Below are positions 56,433-64,000 of a stretch of 64,000 nt of DNA, piece by piece. Below the pieces are notes generated by a model. It saw only the letters and a list, made by a program, of their open reading frames with translations. It was not told where the DNA came from and did not search any database. The position numbers were made by a program, and so were the translations under genes. Within the stretch, counting starts at the first letter, position 1, and each line of letters begins with the position of its first letter. Source of the DNA: JAGVJT01 sp964471225 (GTDB lineage Bacteria; Pseudomonadota; Gammaproteobacteria; Legionellales; Legionellaceae); the NCBI GenBank assembly GCA_964471225.1, contig CAYYEZ010000016.1, forward strand, positions 62,001 through 126,000, read 5' to 3'.

Positions 56433-57551
56433 TTATCCTCGTGTTTGAATCGGTGGAAAAGGCCGAGGCTCAGGCCCAATGTATTCTGCTGTGGGTCGAA
56501 TTAATCGATTATCTGCACGCTGCTCAAACACATGTGCGGACCAGCCGGAAATTCTTGCCATAACAAAAATTGGGGTAAATAAGAACGTTGGAATATGTGC
56601 ATAAGCGTAAGCCGAAGCACTATAAAAATCGAGATTAGGAAACAATTTTTTCTCACGCCACATCACTTCCTCAACACGCTCTGAAACTTCATACAGACGT
56701 AAATTATGACTTGCTTCAGCCAAACGTTTTGACCAGAGTTTGATAATATCTGAACGTGGATCGCAAGTTGTGTAAACACGATGCCCGAATCCCATGACTT
56801 TAGCTTTATTTTTTAAAAGATTCATGAGGGTTTGTTCAGCATCACTGGCTGATTTCATAGGCTCAATCAACGCCATCGCCGCCTCATTCGCCCCGCCATG
56901 CAATGGGCCTCTTAAGGTACCAATTGCACTGGTCATTGCAGAATAAAAATCAGACAAAGTAGCTGCAGTCACTCGTGCAGCAAATGTTGATGCATTAAAC
57001 TCATGCTCTGCGTATAAAATCAGTGAAACATTCATCATATCACGCGCTAATTCACTTGGTTTTTGCCCTTGCAGTAAAGCTAAAAAATGTCCGGCTAGAC
57101 TGATTTCGTCACTCTCCCCAGAAATCGTTTGCTGATGAAAATGATAACGATACCAATAACACATCAAGCCGGGCGTAATCGCAAGCAATCGATTTGCGTG
57201 CTGCAACTGCTCACTAAAATCTCGTTCCGGCTCTAAATTTCCTAAAAAAGAACAAGCACTTCTCAACACATCCATGGGATGGGTATCTTTAGGAATTTTT
57301 TGTAAAAAATCTTTCATTGCTTGAGGGATTGCACGCTTTGCATGCAATTCCTTTTGATACGTTTGAAGCTCGTCTGCCTTAGGTAAACGCCCCATCAATA
57401 GCAAATACGCCACCTCTTCAAACGAAGCATGAAGGCTCAAATCTTCGATTGAATAACCTCGATAGGTCAGACCAACACCTGCCTTTCCGACCGTTGAAAT
57501 CGCTGTCTTTCCAGCAACTATACCCGCTAATCCCTCTGTGTTATTCGTCAT
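56433..57551 (-). CDS. prpC: 2-methylcitrate synthase
   Basis: The 372-residue citrate-synthase-family enzyme begins GLAGIVAGKTAISTVG and TYRGYSIEDL, as in PrpC; core motifs GPLHGGANEAAMAL, GFGHRVYTTCDPR (catalytic His) and LDFYSASAY (catalytic Asp) are present. It condenses propionyl-CoA with oxaloacetate. Position between prpB and prpD confirms the assignment over a plain citrate synthase. It overlaps prpB by 11 nt. Confidence 0.96.
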   Translation of the reverse strand: MTNNTEGLAGIVAGKTAISTVGKAGVGLTYRGYSIEDLSLHASFEEVAYLLLMGRLPKADELQTYQKELHAKRAIPQAMKDFLQKIPKDTHPMDVLRSACSFLGNLEPERDFSEQLQHANRLLAITPGLMCYWYRYHFHQQTISGESDEISLAGHFLALLQGQKPSELARDMMNVSLILYAEHEFNASTFAARVTAATLSDFYSAMTSAIGTLRGPLHGGANEAAMALIEPMKSASDAEQTLMNLLKNKAKVMGFGHRVYTTCDPRSDIIKLWSKRLAEASHNLRLYEVSERVEEVMWREKKLFPNLDFYSASAYAYAHIPTFLFTPIFVMARISGWSAHVFEQRADNRLIRPTAEYIGPEPRPFPPIQTRG

Positions 57552-58446
57552 CCTCTTGCTCCCTTTCTCTATCGAGTGTTTCTTCGTAACGATGGTAATC
57601 TAGCACATCATACAACGCCTCTCTTGTTTGCATCGTGTGTAAAAGAGAAGCTTGACTGCCCTCTTCCAAAATTGTGGTGTAAACATCAAGGGCAGCCATG
57701 GACATTGCACGAAAAGCGCTTAAAGGATAAAGCATCAAGCCAATGCCAACCTCTTGAAGTTGAGCTCTAGTAAATAAAGGTGTCCGACCAAATTCAGTAA
57801 TATTTGCAAGAACAGGCACATGAGAAGCTTTTGTAAACCACTGATATTCTTCAAGCGTTGTCAGTGCCTCGGGAAAAATCATATCCGCACCCAATTCGAT
57901 ATAATATTCGATACGCTCTAAAGCTGATTGAAGCCCTTCAACAGCGTACGCATCAGTCCGCGCCATAATCACAAAATTTGGATCAACACGCGCATCTACC
58001 GCGGCTTTGATTTTATCACCCATGATCTCGGGCGAAACAAGTTGTTTGTGAGGACGATGTCCACAACGTTTCATGGCACGTTGATCTTCGATATGAACCG
58101 CGGCAACACCTGCGCGCTCCATGGTCTTCACCGTACGAGCAACACATAACTCATGTCCGAAGCCCGTGTCGATATCCACAAGAAGCGGAAGATTGGTCGC
58201 ATCCGTGATCCGCCTTGCATCCTCAACAACATCACTTAATCCTGTCATGCCAAGATCAGGTAAACCAAAAGAGGCGTTTGCAACACCGGCTCCTGACAAA
58301 TATAAAGCCTGAGCCCCTGCTCTCTCAGCAAGCATGGCAGCGTAAGCATTGATTGTACCCAGCACAGGCAGCGGTGCTGACTCTCGAACAGCAGTTTTAA
58401 AACGTTTCCCTTTAGAATGCATCGCTCTTTTCCATGAACGTATCAT
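57541..58446 (-). CDS. prpB: 2-methylisocitrate lyase
   Basis: The enzyme shows VLGTINAYAAMLAERAG, YLSGAGVANASFGLPD, LLVDIDTGFG, the catalytic loop KRCGHRPHK and IMARTDAYAVEG. It splits methylisocitrate into pyruvate and succinate, so propionyl units enter the TCA cycle and pyruvate pool. The ATG at 58446 gives 301 residues; an ATG eight codons later gives 293, closer to family length, and may be the true start. It is the first prp gene and lies 50 nt after the PPR-Smr gene. No prpR regulator is adjacent. Confidence 0.96.
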   Translation of the reverse strand: MIRSWKRAMHSKGKRFKTAVRESAPLPVLGTINAYAAMLAERAGAQALYLSGAGVANASFGLPDLGMTGLSDVVEDARRITDATNLPLLVDIDTGFGHELCVARTVKTMERAGVAAVHIEDQRAMKRCGHRPHKQLVSPEIMGDKIKAAVDARVDPNFVIMARTDAYAVEGLQSALERIEYYIELGADMIFPEALTTLEEYQWFTKASHVPVLANITEFGRTPLFTRAQLQEVGIGLMLYPLSAFRAMSMAALDVYTTILEEGSQASLLHTMQTREALYDVLDYHRYEETLDREREQEDDE

Positions 58447-58496
58447 GAAAAAATACTACACGGTTTTGAACGGACTTTAAATGGGGGCTATCGTAA

Positions 58497-59462
58497 TTAC
58501 TGTGGTCTGTTCGCCTTAGATATGGGCTGGCTACCCAATTTCAATGAAGATTGGGTATAAAATAGTTGAGGACACCGTATAAAAAAATGATAACGACCAG
58601 AGTTGCTCAAGTCTTCATAACCATGCACTCCCTGTGTTTCTTGAACAACCCTTAATATGGCATGCTTTACGGGGTGATTAAAAAGACTAGAACGAGAATG
58701 CAACCCCTTGCCACAAATCAGAGTGGTAGCTTGCTCAGTAGTCTTATCTCTCGCATCAATACATCGTTTTTTTAATCCAAAATAAACAACACCATAAGAA
58801 AGCCCGTGCAAATCAAGCAAAGATAAATCAGATGAAAGATCAGTCAGTTTAAATTTACTTATAGTCTCTGACAAAACTTTAAACGCAATTTCATCTTTTC
58901 TGGATTCAGCTAATGCCAGAGCATCCAAAGTATTCATATGAGTAATCAGATTATCCCCATGCTTATTTTTTGCTTCTTCAAATACTTGGAGAACCAATGA
59001 GGAATGATTTAATTTCCTGTCCCTCGCGATAGCACCAATGATTGTACCATATGTCACATGATTCACTAGAGAACGTGCTTTCGCATCTTGAAATAAAGAC
59101 CATGCCAATGTTTTATCTGCTAAATGACTTTTTGCAATCCCATCAATCATTAGAGTATAAGTCATGGTATTTGCCATTTTTCGTTGAATCGCAATTTCAC
59201 ACAAATCAATTGCAATGTTTAAATGCGTTTTTAAAGTAGCCTGAATCATTTGGTTGATACAAATAGTATTCGGAAATATGCCTTTATCCAGCATTTCAAA
59301 CAGGACCTCAGAAAGCTGGGTATCATCTCCACATTTTTCTTTCAATTTTTTTCCATACAAAATGTAAACATTTTTCTCAGAAAATTTAGTTTTAGGATAA
59401 ACTTTTAAGAGCCCAATGGCACGAGCTAAAGCATGACTAGAAAATCTTCGAATACCAAACAT
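58497..59462 (-). CDS. PPR-Smr protein with presequence-like N-terminus
   Basis: The 321-residue protein contains about five pentatricopeptide repeats (~30-65, 66-98, 99-134, 135-171, 172-206). The clearest is TYTLMIDGIAKSHLADKTLA followed by WSLFQDAKARSLVN. An Smr domain follows at ~216-292, with LDLHG at 216-220 and ICGKGLHS at 249-256. PPRs bind single-stranded RNA base by base; Smr domains can be RNA endonucleases. The pairing is typical of plant organelle proteins and rare in bacteria. Residues 1-28 (MFGIRRFSSHALARAIGLLK first) hold four Arg/Lys in the first 20, no acidic residue and amphipathic spacing, like a mitochondrial presequence. Probably acquired from a eukaryote and possibly secreted; both points are inference. 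It sits upstream of prpB on the same strand. Confidence 0.8.
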   Translation of the reverse strand: MFGIRRFSSHALARAIGLLKVYPKTKFSEKNVYILYGKKLKEKCGDDTQLSEVLFEMLDKGIFPNTICINQMIQATLKTHLNIAIDLCEIAIQRKMANTMTYTLMIDGIAKSHLADKTLAWSLFQDAKARSLVNHVTYGTIIGAIARDRKLNHSSLVLQVFEEAKNKHGDNLITHMNTLDALALAESRKDEIAFKVLSETISKFKLTDLSSDLSLLDLHGLSYGVVYFGLKKRCIDARDKTTEQATTLICGKGLHSRSSLFNHPVKHAILRVVQETQGVHGYEDLSNSGRYHFFIRCPQLFYTQSSLKLGSQPISKANRPQ

Positions 59463-59787
59463 AAGACCTCGGCAATAAATACATGTTTAAAATAACAATA
59501 GAATGATACATAATTTATCTTTCAAATAAGATGACTTAGATCAATCTTCTTCTATCACTCTCAGCGTATTGACGTGGTTAAGCAACTTTTTTCATCTTTC
59601 CCCATTCACTTTCAAACTGATTCGAATTGACATTGACATTAGTATTTTTTGAAAACATTCAGCAATACAAGCCAGAGTTAGCCTCTTTGCTGACCCATCA
59701 TTTTCATCTACTCAATGCCACATCAAACCTCGGTTGTCGATAAAGTGCTACACTGTAAGTCAAGATAGCCAAATAAAGTACCGCAAC
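59463..59787. other. Intergenic region with no clear gene
   Basis: This ~325-nt gap separates the divergent PPR-Smr gene and the next unknown gene. Two adjacent TTGACA hexamers occur near 59624-59636, without a good -10 at standard spacing. I see no RNA gene or strong hairpin. A TTG at 59734 extends the next frame by 18 codons but has no ribosome site. Confidence 0.4.
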
Positions 59788-60636
59788 ATGAAACTCGCCA
59801 TCAAAGAACCGATAACACCCAGGTATGTATACATCAACCCTGAAACGAATACCGTTCACTTATTAATGCCCATCATGAGTGGTACTGAAATTGGATTAGA
59901 TAATACGTGCAAATCGGTGTATTCCTTACAAGACTTTTTTGGTCTTGCAGGTGCTGACAAACAAAAATCGGCCCTCGGGGTGCTCACTCATTATAAAGCG
60001 GTATTGGAATTTGATGTAAAGTACATGCCTGAATCTGCCGCAAAGACTGCGAAAGCGCATCGTCTGTCGCAAATCGATACTTATTTGGGTATTTTGAATC
60101 AAGTACAACTTGATACACGGATTACAAATCCTTTAATGAGGAATTTCCCAGTATATCCTGAAGCCTTAGTTTTATTAATGCAGTCCGTTGACGCCAATCT
60201 GCACAGCATCATTCTAAGACCCAGAGTACAGGATAATTATTTACGAACGACAGCCATAGAGCCAACATTTAGTGCCAACCACAATCAGATGGTCAATGAT
60301 GAAATTGTCCCAAAAGCATCTTTATTTGATACCTTGCGGGGTATCTACCAAACGATACCATTGAAGCCCAAATCAACGGAAGGATTGATAGCGCTCATTC
60401 GCTCAAAGCGTGTAGGATTACCCGTTGATTTTGACCAAATCAAGGCTCAACTAAAAGATGAAATTAAAACTTACCTCGATATTACAGTCAGTTTTGAGCA
60501 AACCCAAGGAAGTCTTTATGCGCCTGCTGTAACAATAAATAGAGACTACATGGATCAAGAACTAGCCATTGGTCCAGACAACCCAGCAACGACAGAGGCT
60601 TACACTACACGACGCAAGACAAACAAGGCGTTGTGA
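59788..60636 (+). CDS. Unknown protein, 5' part of a frameshifted gene
   Basis: From ATG 59788 the frame encodes 282 residues (MKLAIKEPITPRYVYINPET at the start) with no recognised domain or signal peptide. It ends at a TGA that overlaps the GTG of the next frame. The next frame reads as coding back to at least 60603 (HYTTQDKQGVVIEHQDAGFD), so one missing or extra base near 60605-60615 would join the two into a ~470-residue protein. I treat the pair as one broken gene, or a sequencing error. A TTG at 59734 is an alternative start. The function is unknown. Confidence 0.6.
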   Translation: MKLAIKEPITPRYVYINPETNTVHLLMPIMSGTEIGLDNTCKSVYSLQDFFGLAGADKQKSALGVLTHYKAVLEFDVKYMPESAAKTAKAHRLSQIDTYLGILNQVQLDTRITNPLMRNFPVYPEALVLLMQSVDANLHSIILRPRVQDNYLRTTAIEPTFSANHNQMVNDEIVPKASLFDTLRGIYQTIPLKPKSTEGLIALIRSKRVGLPVDFDQIKAQLKDEIKTYLDITVSFEQTQGSLYAPAVTINRDYMDQELAIGPDNPATTEAYTTRRKTNKAL

Positions 60637-61193
60637 TAGAGCATCAAGACGCAGGTTTTGACCTTGCGCCATTAATCAATGTATTAAACCATTATGTGGC
60701 TGAATACGATCAAAAATCGAATAAGACGACAGCAGACTGGGACGCACTTGAAAAAATCTGGATAGAAGAAGTTGGGCGCGTCCAACGAGGGGTACCTGCT
60801 CATATTGCGCATGAATATTGTCATCCTGAGCGTTCTTTTGACGAGGTCAATGAAAACAAAAACTTATTAGATGCCTCAAATCCTGCTAACCTAAAACGGC
60901 AGCTTAAATTCTATAACTATGATACGGGTAATGATGATGTTTGGTTTTCGCCTAATTCTTATTTGATAGATTTTGGTTTAGGTTTTTCATTTGGAATATT
61001 ACGGGGCGCGGGGGCGGGCGCGTGTAGTGCGGTGTGGGGGCGGCCGCGCCGGCGGTCGCGGTCGCGTGCCGTCGAAATTGATTCGGCCGCATTAGCGACC
61101 ATTGATAAAGTGAGAACTAACGACCGCGAGCAGTCACTACTAAATCTAAGCCAGCCGCTAAACCTACAGGAGTCCCAATCTCACGGTCTTTAG
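60633..61193 (+). CDS. Unknown protein, 3' part of the frameshifted gene
   Basis: The frame encodes 186 residues. Residues ~5-130 align by eye with the C-terminal part of the right-edge gene: FDLAPLINVLNHYVAEYD vs FNPLHLIKAFELYKVKYN, then EEVGRVQRGVPAHIAHEY vs RQVVGYVQRFLPANIAMDF, and LIDFGLGFSFGILRG vs LGGLGYNYAVRG. A GC-rich block (61002-61074) encodes the Ala/Gly/Arg stretch ending GRPRRRSRSRAVE. The gene ends inside the antisense reverse-transcriptase remnant. The GTG start is probably an artefact of the frameshift. Confidence 0.6.
   Translation: MIEHQDAGFDLAPLINVLNHYVAEYDQKSNKTTADWDALEKIWIEEVGRVQRGVPAHIAHEYCHPERSFDEVNENKNLLDASNPANLKRQLKFYNYDTGNDDVWFSPNSYLIDFGLGFSFGILRGAGAGACSAVWGRPRRRSRSRAVEIDSAALATIDKVRTNDREQSLLNLSQPLNLQESQSHGL
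61002..61074. other. Short GC-rich block
   Basis: 63 of 73 bases are G or C by my count (86%), in a region otherwise near 40%. It includes GCGGCCGC at 61040-61047 and two GGTCGCG-like units. It is in frame with the surrounding coding sequence and encodes Gly/Ala then Arg-rich residues. Confidence 0.85.
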
Positions 61194-61988
61194 TCAATAA
61201 CAATGCCATAGCGATTCCAGCGATGTAACGATCATGACAGTAATAAATAAATTGGGATAGGACGGTTTGATAGTGCCAGTTTTGACTTGTTCTCACCCAC
61301 AATGTTAGCCAAGCGTTCAAGTAGCGTTTGATTTGTGCGGCATAAAACCTATCAATAACCATAAGCTTTACTTGTTCACGTGCATTTCTTAATGTTCTCG
61401 CATGCGGAATAATTGAGATTTGCCCTGAATTTTCTCGTTCGGTACTGAGTAAACTGTTGTTACCCCCCAGTCTGTTTAAATAACAAACACTCATCAGCAA
61501 AAGTATCATTTGCCGCCGTTTGAGTTAAATTCTGTGAAACATGGGTGTTATTTGGAGATTGTGTTTCCAAATATTGGATGCCTAGAAAATGAAAACCACT
61601 GTTTATAGCGCCAATGCGCGTTTTTTTGCGCGACAGTTGTAAATGTCTTTCTTGTAAGACGCTCATGAGTCGTCTTTTACAACGTTCTAATTGGCGTTTT
61701 GTTTTACAAAGTAGGCTTTAATTGCTGGAGAATTAAATGTTGCAGCACTCTATCCGATAAATGAAGTTGATCAAGCATTTCCTCTTTAAAGTAATAACGC
61801 TTTAAAAACCTTGGCGTGTAGGTGCCCTCAATAATAGATTGAATGCCTTGTGGCAGCCACTCCTGCATAGTTCTGGCTAGAAGATGCACATCATGATTCG
61901 CATGAGCCATAAGCTTTTTTCTGTGTATGCTCTCAAACAATTTTTGACCCATGCTCATCATTGCTGTAAAGTCCCATCGCTTTTTCAT
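61190..61988 (-). pseudogene. Decayed reverse transcriptase (group II intron-like) with core deleted
   Basis: Three frames on the minus strand read as pieces of one reverse transcriptase. The N-terminal piece (61704-61988) has LARTMQEWLPQGIQSIIEGT and RYYFKEEMLDQLHLSDRVLQ. The next (around 61500-61690) has TKRQLERCKRRLMSVLQERH, LSRKKTRIG and FHFLGIQYLET. The last (61190-61509) has ISIIPHARTLRNAREQVK and the C-terminal helices. The catalytic palm with its YADD-type motif is absent between the first two, so ~150-200 codons were lost. A second frameshift lies at the C6 run 61463-61468. It cannot be active. Confidence 0.78.
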
Positions 61989-62060
61989 AGCATGCTGTCT
62001 AAATCATTCATTATTTCTGTTGGCATCTATTTTAAAACAGACTTCTTTTGATTAAAATGG

Positions 62061-62567
62061 TCACGTAAATTTATTTTCATCACGCAAAACCATATTGCAA
62101 GCATGACGTTTATTCCTAAAATTGATTCGTGGAAGATATATGTCTTTTATTTTTTCCTGAATAGAAGCTTTTTTGTCTTTTTTTGGGCGTTCTATCGAGC
62201 TTTCTGTGGCATCAATCAGAACCAACTCATATTCCATATCACTTTTTAGAAGCGCCTTACGGCCAGGCAAAGAAAAATCAGGATGTTTTATCAGCGTATC
62301 TTCTATCCACTTAATCGTTTTATAAGCACTGCTTTCACTCACTCCATAACTTTGGCTCGTATGAAAATAAGTGCGGTATTCACGGATATACTCGAGAGCC
62401 ATTAATAGTTGATCCTCGATACATAGTTTATTCTGACCCCCTTGGGCTTTGTTCTTAATATCCGCCTCTTTTAAAATGCTTATCATCTTTTCAAACGTAC
62501 TGCGCTTTCCTCCAGTAAGTCGACGGAATTTTTCGTCTTCCAATCCTTGTATTTGTGGGTATTTCAT
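62061..62567 (-). pseudogene. Truncated IS5-type transposase with slippery frameshift site
   Basis: The 168-residue frame is the N-terminal part of an IS5-superfamily transposase: YPQIQGLEDEKFRRLTGGKR, the helix-turn-helix SYGVSESSAYKTIKWIED and the first catalytic Asp in VLIDATESSIERPKK. At the A7G run (complement of 62178-62184) a -1 shift continues as KRQKSFYSGKNKRH, the expected DDE sequence, but that frame stops a few codons later. The second Asp and Glu are missing, so the 3' half of the element is gone. Confidence 0.85.
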
Positions 62568-62570
62568 TAC

Positions 62571-62589
62571 AGCTCCTTATGCTGGAGCT
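62571..62589 (-). promoter_or_regulatory. Hairpin masking the transposase ribosome site
   Basis: On the minus strand AGCTCC-agcataa-GGAGCT folds into a 6-bp stem that contains the GGAG of the AAGGAG ribosome site, 3 nt before the transposase ATG. Similar masking of translation is known in insertion sequences to limit transposase made from read-through RNA. Confidence 0.5.
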
Positions 62590-62708
62590 CTTTTAACAGA
62601 AAATCGACTAACTTGCTAGTTTCGAAAAAGGTCTAATTTATTAGTACGTGTTGGCAGCCCGAAACGGCAAGCATTGCCGCATATGTGCTCTCACGCTACT
62701 TTACTGAA

Positions 62709-64000
62709 TTAAACATCAGCTCGGATGACTGTCGCGCAACTCTGGCCGTATAATTCTCCCAAGATTGCTGTTTTTGCTTGACATAAGTTGTGAAATATCA
62801 TGGTGTCCCACTTCACATGCCCGGCAAGCAGACTCTCACCCATCCCGCTCACCCCGCGCACCGCATAATTATATCCTAAGCCACCTAGAGAAGAATCAGG
62901 AGATAGAGGAAATATAGAACCACCGCCATATGTAAAATTGAAGGACCGTTTAGATTTTACTTTCTTTTCTACCCGGTCATAAAGCCCCTGCGCGAAATCC
63001 ATCGCGATATTGGCAGGCAGGAACCGCTGTACATAACCTACCACCTGTCGCCAAAATAAATCTTGTTGCTTCGACGTCCAGTTATTATATTTCACTTTAT
63101 AAAGCTCAAATGCCTTGATGAGATGCAGGGGGTTAAACACCGCTTCCTGGTTTGATCGTTGAGTGAAATCTGTCCTAAATTGCTCGAGGGCTACCCAGAG
63201 CGGTGTGGTGTTAGGTCGCTCAAGGGAGAGTGCTTTTTCGACATCAGCATTATTGCTGTTGCTAATCGTATCAGCTATTTGAGTGAAATCGAACGCCGTT
63301 TGTGCTTGATAATACGCTTCATGGCCTGCTGGAAAAATGGCTTGATACTGACTGTTCTTTTCCTCTTGAGTCATGTAATTGGCTAGCATCTTACAGAGTC
63401 CTTCATCCATGGCGCACAGTGCTGCTCCAAATGCAGTCTGCTTGACCTTACGTCCTGAATAATCTTTGACCGTGACTTTTTCTGTGAGGAGTGTTCTTAA
63501 TAAGAAGAAATTGGCTTTCAGTAAGTCTTCTGCTTTTTTGAGGTCGCCATAAACAATCGATTGAACCAATTGAATAGTCCGGGAGTCGAATTTCTTGAAG
63601 AATCCTTCTGCTGTGGGTGCAGTGCTTCTTTCAGCTTGTGCCTGTTGCAAACGGTCAAACAGTGTATGGGCCATCGTGGTCTCAGAAAGTAGGGTTTGTA
63701 ATGTGTTATTCTCCCATACCAACCGACGGCGTTTCTTGGTGCTGAGCTCAGACGGTGTATGGGCCATCGTGGCCTCAGAAAGTAGGGTTTGTAATGTGTT
63801 ATTCTCCAACACCAACTGACGGCCTTTCTTGGTGCTGAGCAATGTTTCTGCGATGGTCTTTCCTTGGTATTTGCCTTGACCAATGACGGTATTCATGCCC
63901 GTTGCAGTGAGCTTTTGCAAGAGTCCCTGCCGCTCATGTAACCAATATAGCGTGTCTCTTTTATGCTCCTCGTTAAACAAGACCTGAAGGGCTGCATTGA
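62709..64000 (-). CDS. Unknown effector-like protein, truncated by right edge
   Basis: The frame is open to the window edge (NAALQVLFNEEHKR upstream of a TTG at 63980), so the true start lies outside. At least 430 residues are visible. Near the N-terminal end a 31-residue unit is duplicated (LSTKKGRQLVLENNTLQTLL and LSTKKRRRLVWENNTLQTLL). A middle part has VKDYSGRKVKQTAFGAALCA and MLANYM. The C-terminal ~130 residues (FWRQVVGYVQRFLPANIA, FNFTYGGGSIFPLSPDSS) resemble the frameshifted gene at 60633-61193. No signal peptide is visible and no enzyme motif is recognised. This seems to be a lineage-specific family; effector status is inference. Confidence 0.72.
   Translation of the reverse strand, partial: NAALQVLFNEEHKRDTLYWLHERQGLLQKLTATGMNTVIGQGKYQGKTIAETLLSTKKGRQLVLENNTLQTLLSEATMAHTPSELSTKKRRRLVWENNTLQTLLSETTMAHTLFDRLQQAQAERSTAPTAEGFFKKFDSRTIQLVQSIVYGDLKKAEDLLKANFFLLRTLLTEKVTVKDYSGRKVKQTAFGAALCAMDEGLCKMLANYMTQEEKNSQYQAIFPAGHEAYYQAQTAFDFTQIADTISNSNNADVEKALSLERPNTTPLWVALEQFRTDFTQRSNQEAVFNPLHLIKAFELYKVKYNNWTSKQQDLFWRQVVGYVQRFLPANIAMDFAQGLYDRVEKKVKSKRSFNFTYGGGSIFPLSPDSSLGGLGYNYAVRGVSGMGESLLAGHVKWDTMIFHNLCQAKTAILGELYGQSCATVIRADV
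63662..63840 (-). repeat. 93-bp tandem duplication, about two copies
   Basis: Two near-identical 93-bp units begin at 63662 and 63755 (each starts GTGTATGGGCCATCGTGG on the plus strand). They encode a 31-residue unit in frame on the minus strand. Differences are few, so the duplication is recent. Confidence 0.88.

Noticed and set aside
1..64000. CRISPR arrays, tRNA or rRNA genes, prophage
   Set aside because: No regular spaced repeats, no cloverleaf-like T-loop matches and no rRNA-like blocks were noticed; the holin-like gene at 25930 stands alone without phage genes.

Overview
The window is a piece of an AT-rich gammaproteobacterial chromosome. Gene content points to the order Legionellales (Legionella/Coxiella and relatives). 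It carries an enhA-enhB-enhC locus, a letA(gacA/uvrY)-uvrC pair, a legiolysin-type 4-hydroxyphenylpyruvate dioxygenase, amino-acid-burning genes, and several proteins that look like secreted effectors. This assignment is inference from gene content; no rRNA or tRNA gene was seen.

Layout. 1-2840 is the 3' end of a non-ribosomal peptide synthetase gene whose adenylation domain reads as serine-specific. 3000-5036 is a calpain-like cysteine protease with a complete catalytic triad. 5075-13097 holds comEA-like, enhCBA, uvrC, letA and a small PA3496-like gene, all on the minus strand. 13249-25279 is mainly housekeeping: mltD-like, miaE, proS, kdsB, a short ycaR missed by ORF-length cut-offs, tsaB, fdxA, two unknown genes, and the rsfS-rlmH-mrdA-rodA cell-shape cluster. 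25276-33828 carries rnhB, a holin-like protein, an MdfA-type exporter, pdxB, an msrB-msrA fusion, yacG, glpD, trxA, adk, an SLT lipoprotein and a PolB-like exonuclease. 33811-35226 encodes an unknown protein built from two copies of one domain.

35394-43227 is a minus-strand run: ugpQ, a KefB-like antiporter, a Cys-rich lipoprotein, then aceE-aceF-lpdA, closed by a strong terminator. 43327-49548 is a plus-strand amino-acid catabolic run: leucine dehydrogenase, O-methyltransferase, hpd, maiA, astD, astB. Together with the methylcitrate genes prpB-prpC-prpD and a 2-oxoglutarate-permease-like transporter (53586-58446), this describes a cell that feeds on amino acids and propionyl units and sends carbon into pyruvate dehydrogenase and the TCA cycle.

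The accessory parts are the most interesting. 49578-52877 is a 1099-residue coiled-coil protein. 58497-59462 encodes a pentatricopeptide-repeat (PPR) protein ending in an Smr domain, with an N-terminus that looks like a mitochondrial presequence; this combination is typical of plant organelle proteins. The last 4.3 kb is a decayed mobile zone: a frameshifted gene with an 86% GC insert, a reverse-transcriptase pseudogene that has lost its catalytic core, a truncated IS5-type element, and a right-edge gene with a fresh 93-bp tandem duplication. That last gene shares a C-terminal domain with the frameshifted gene.
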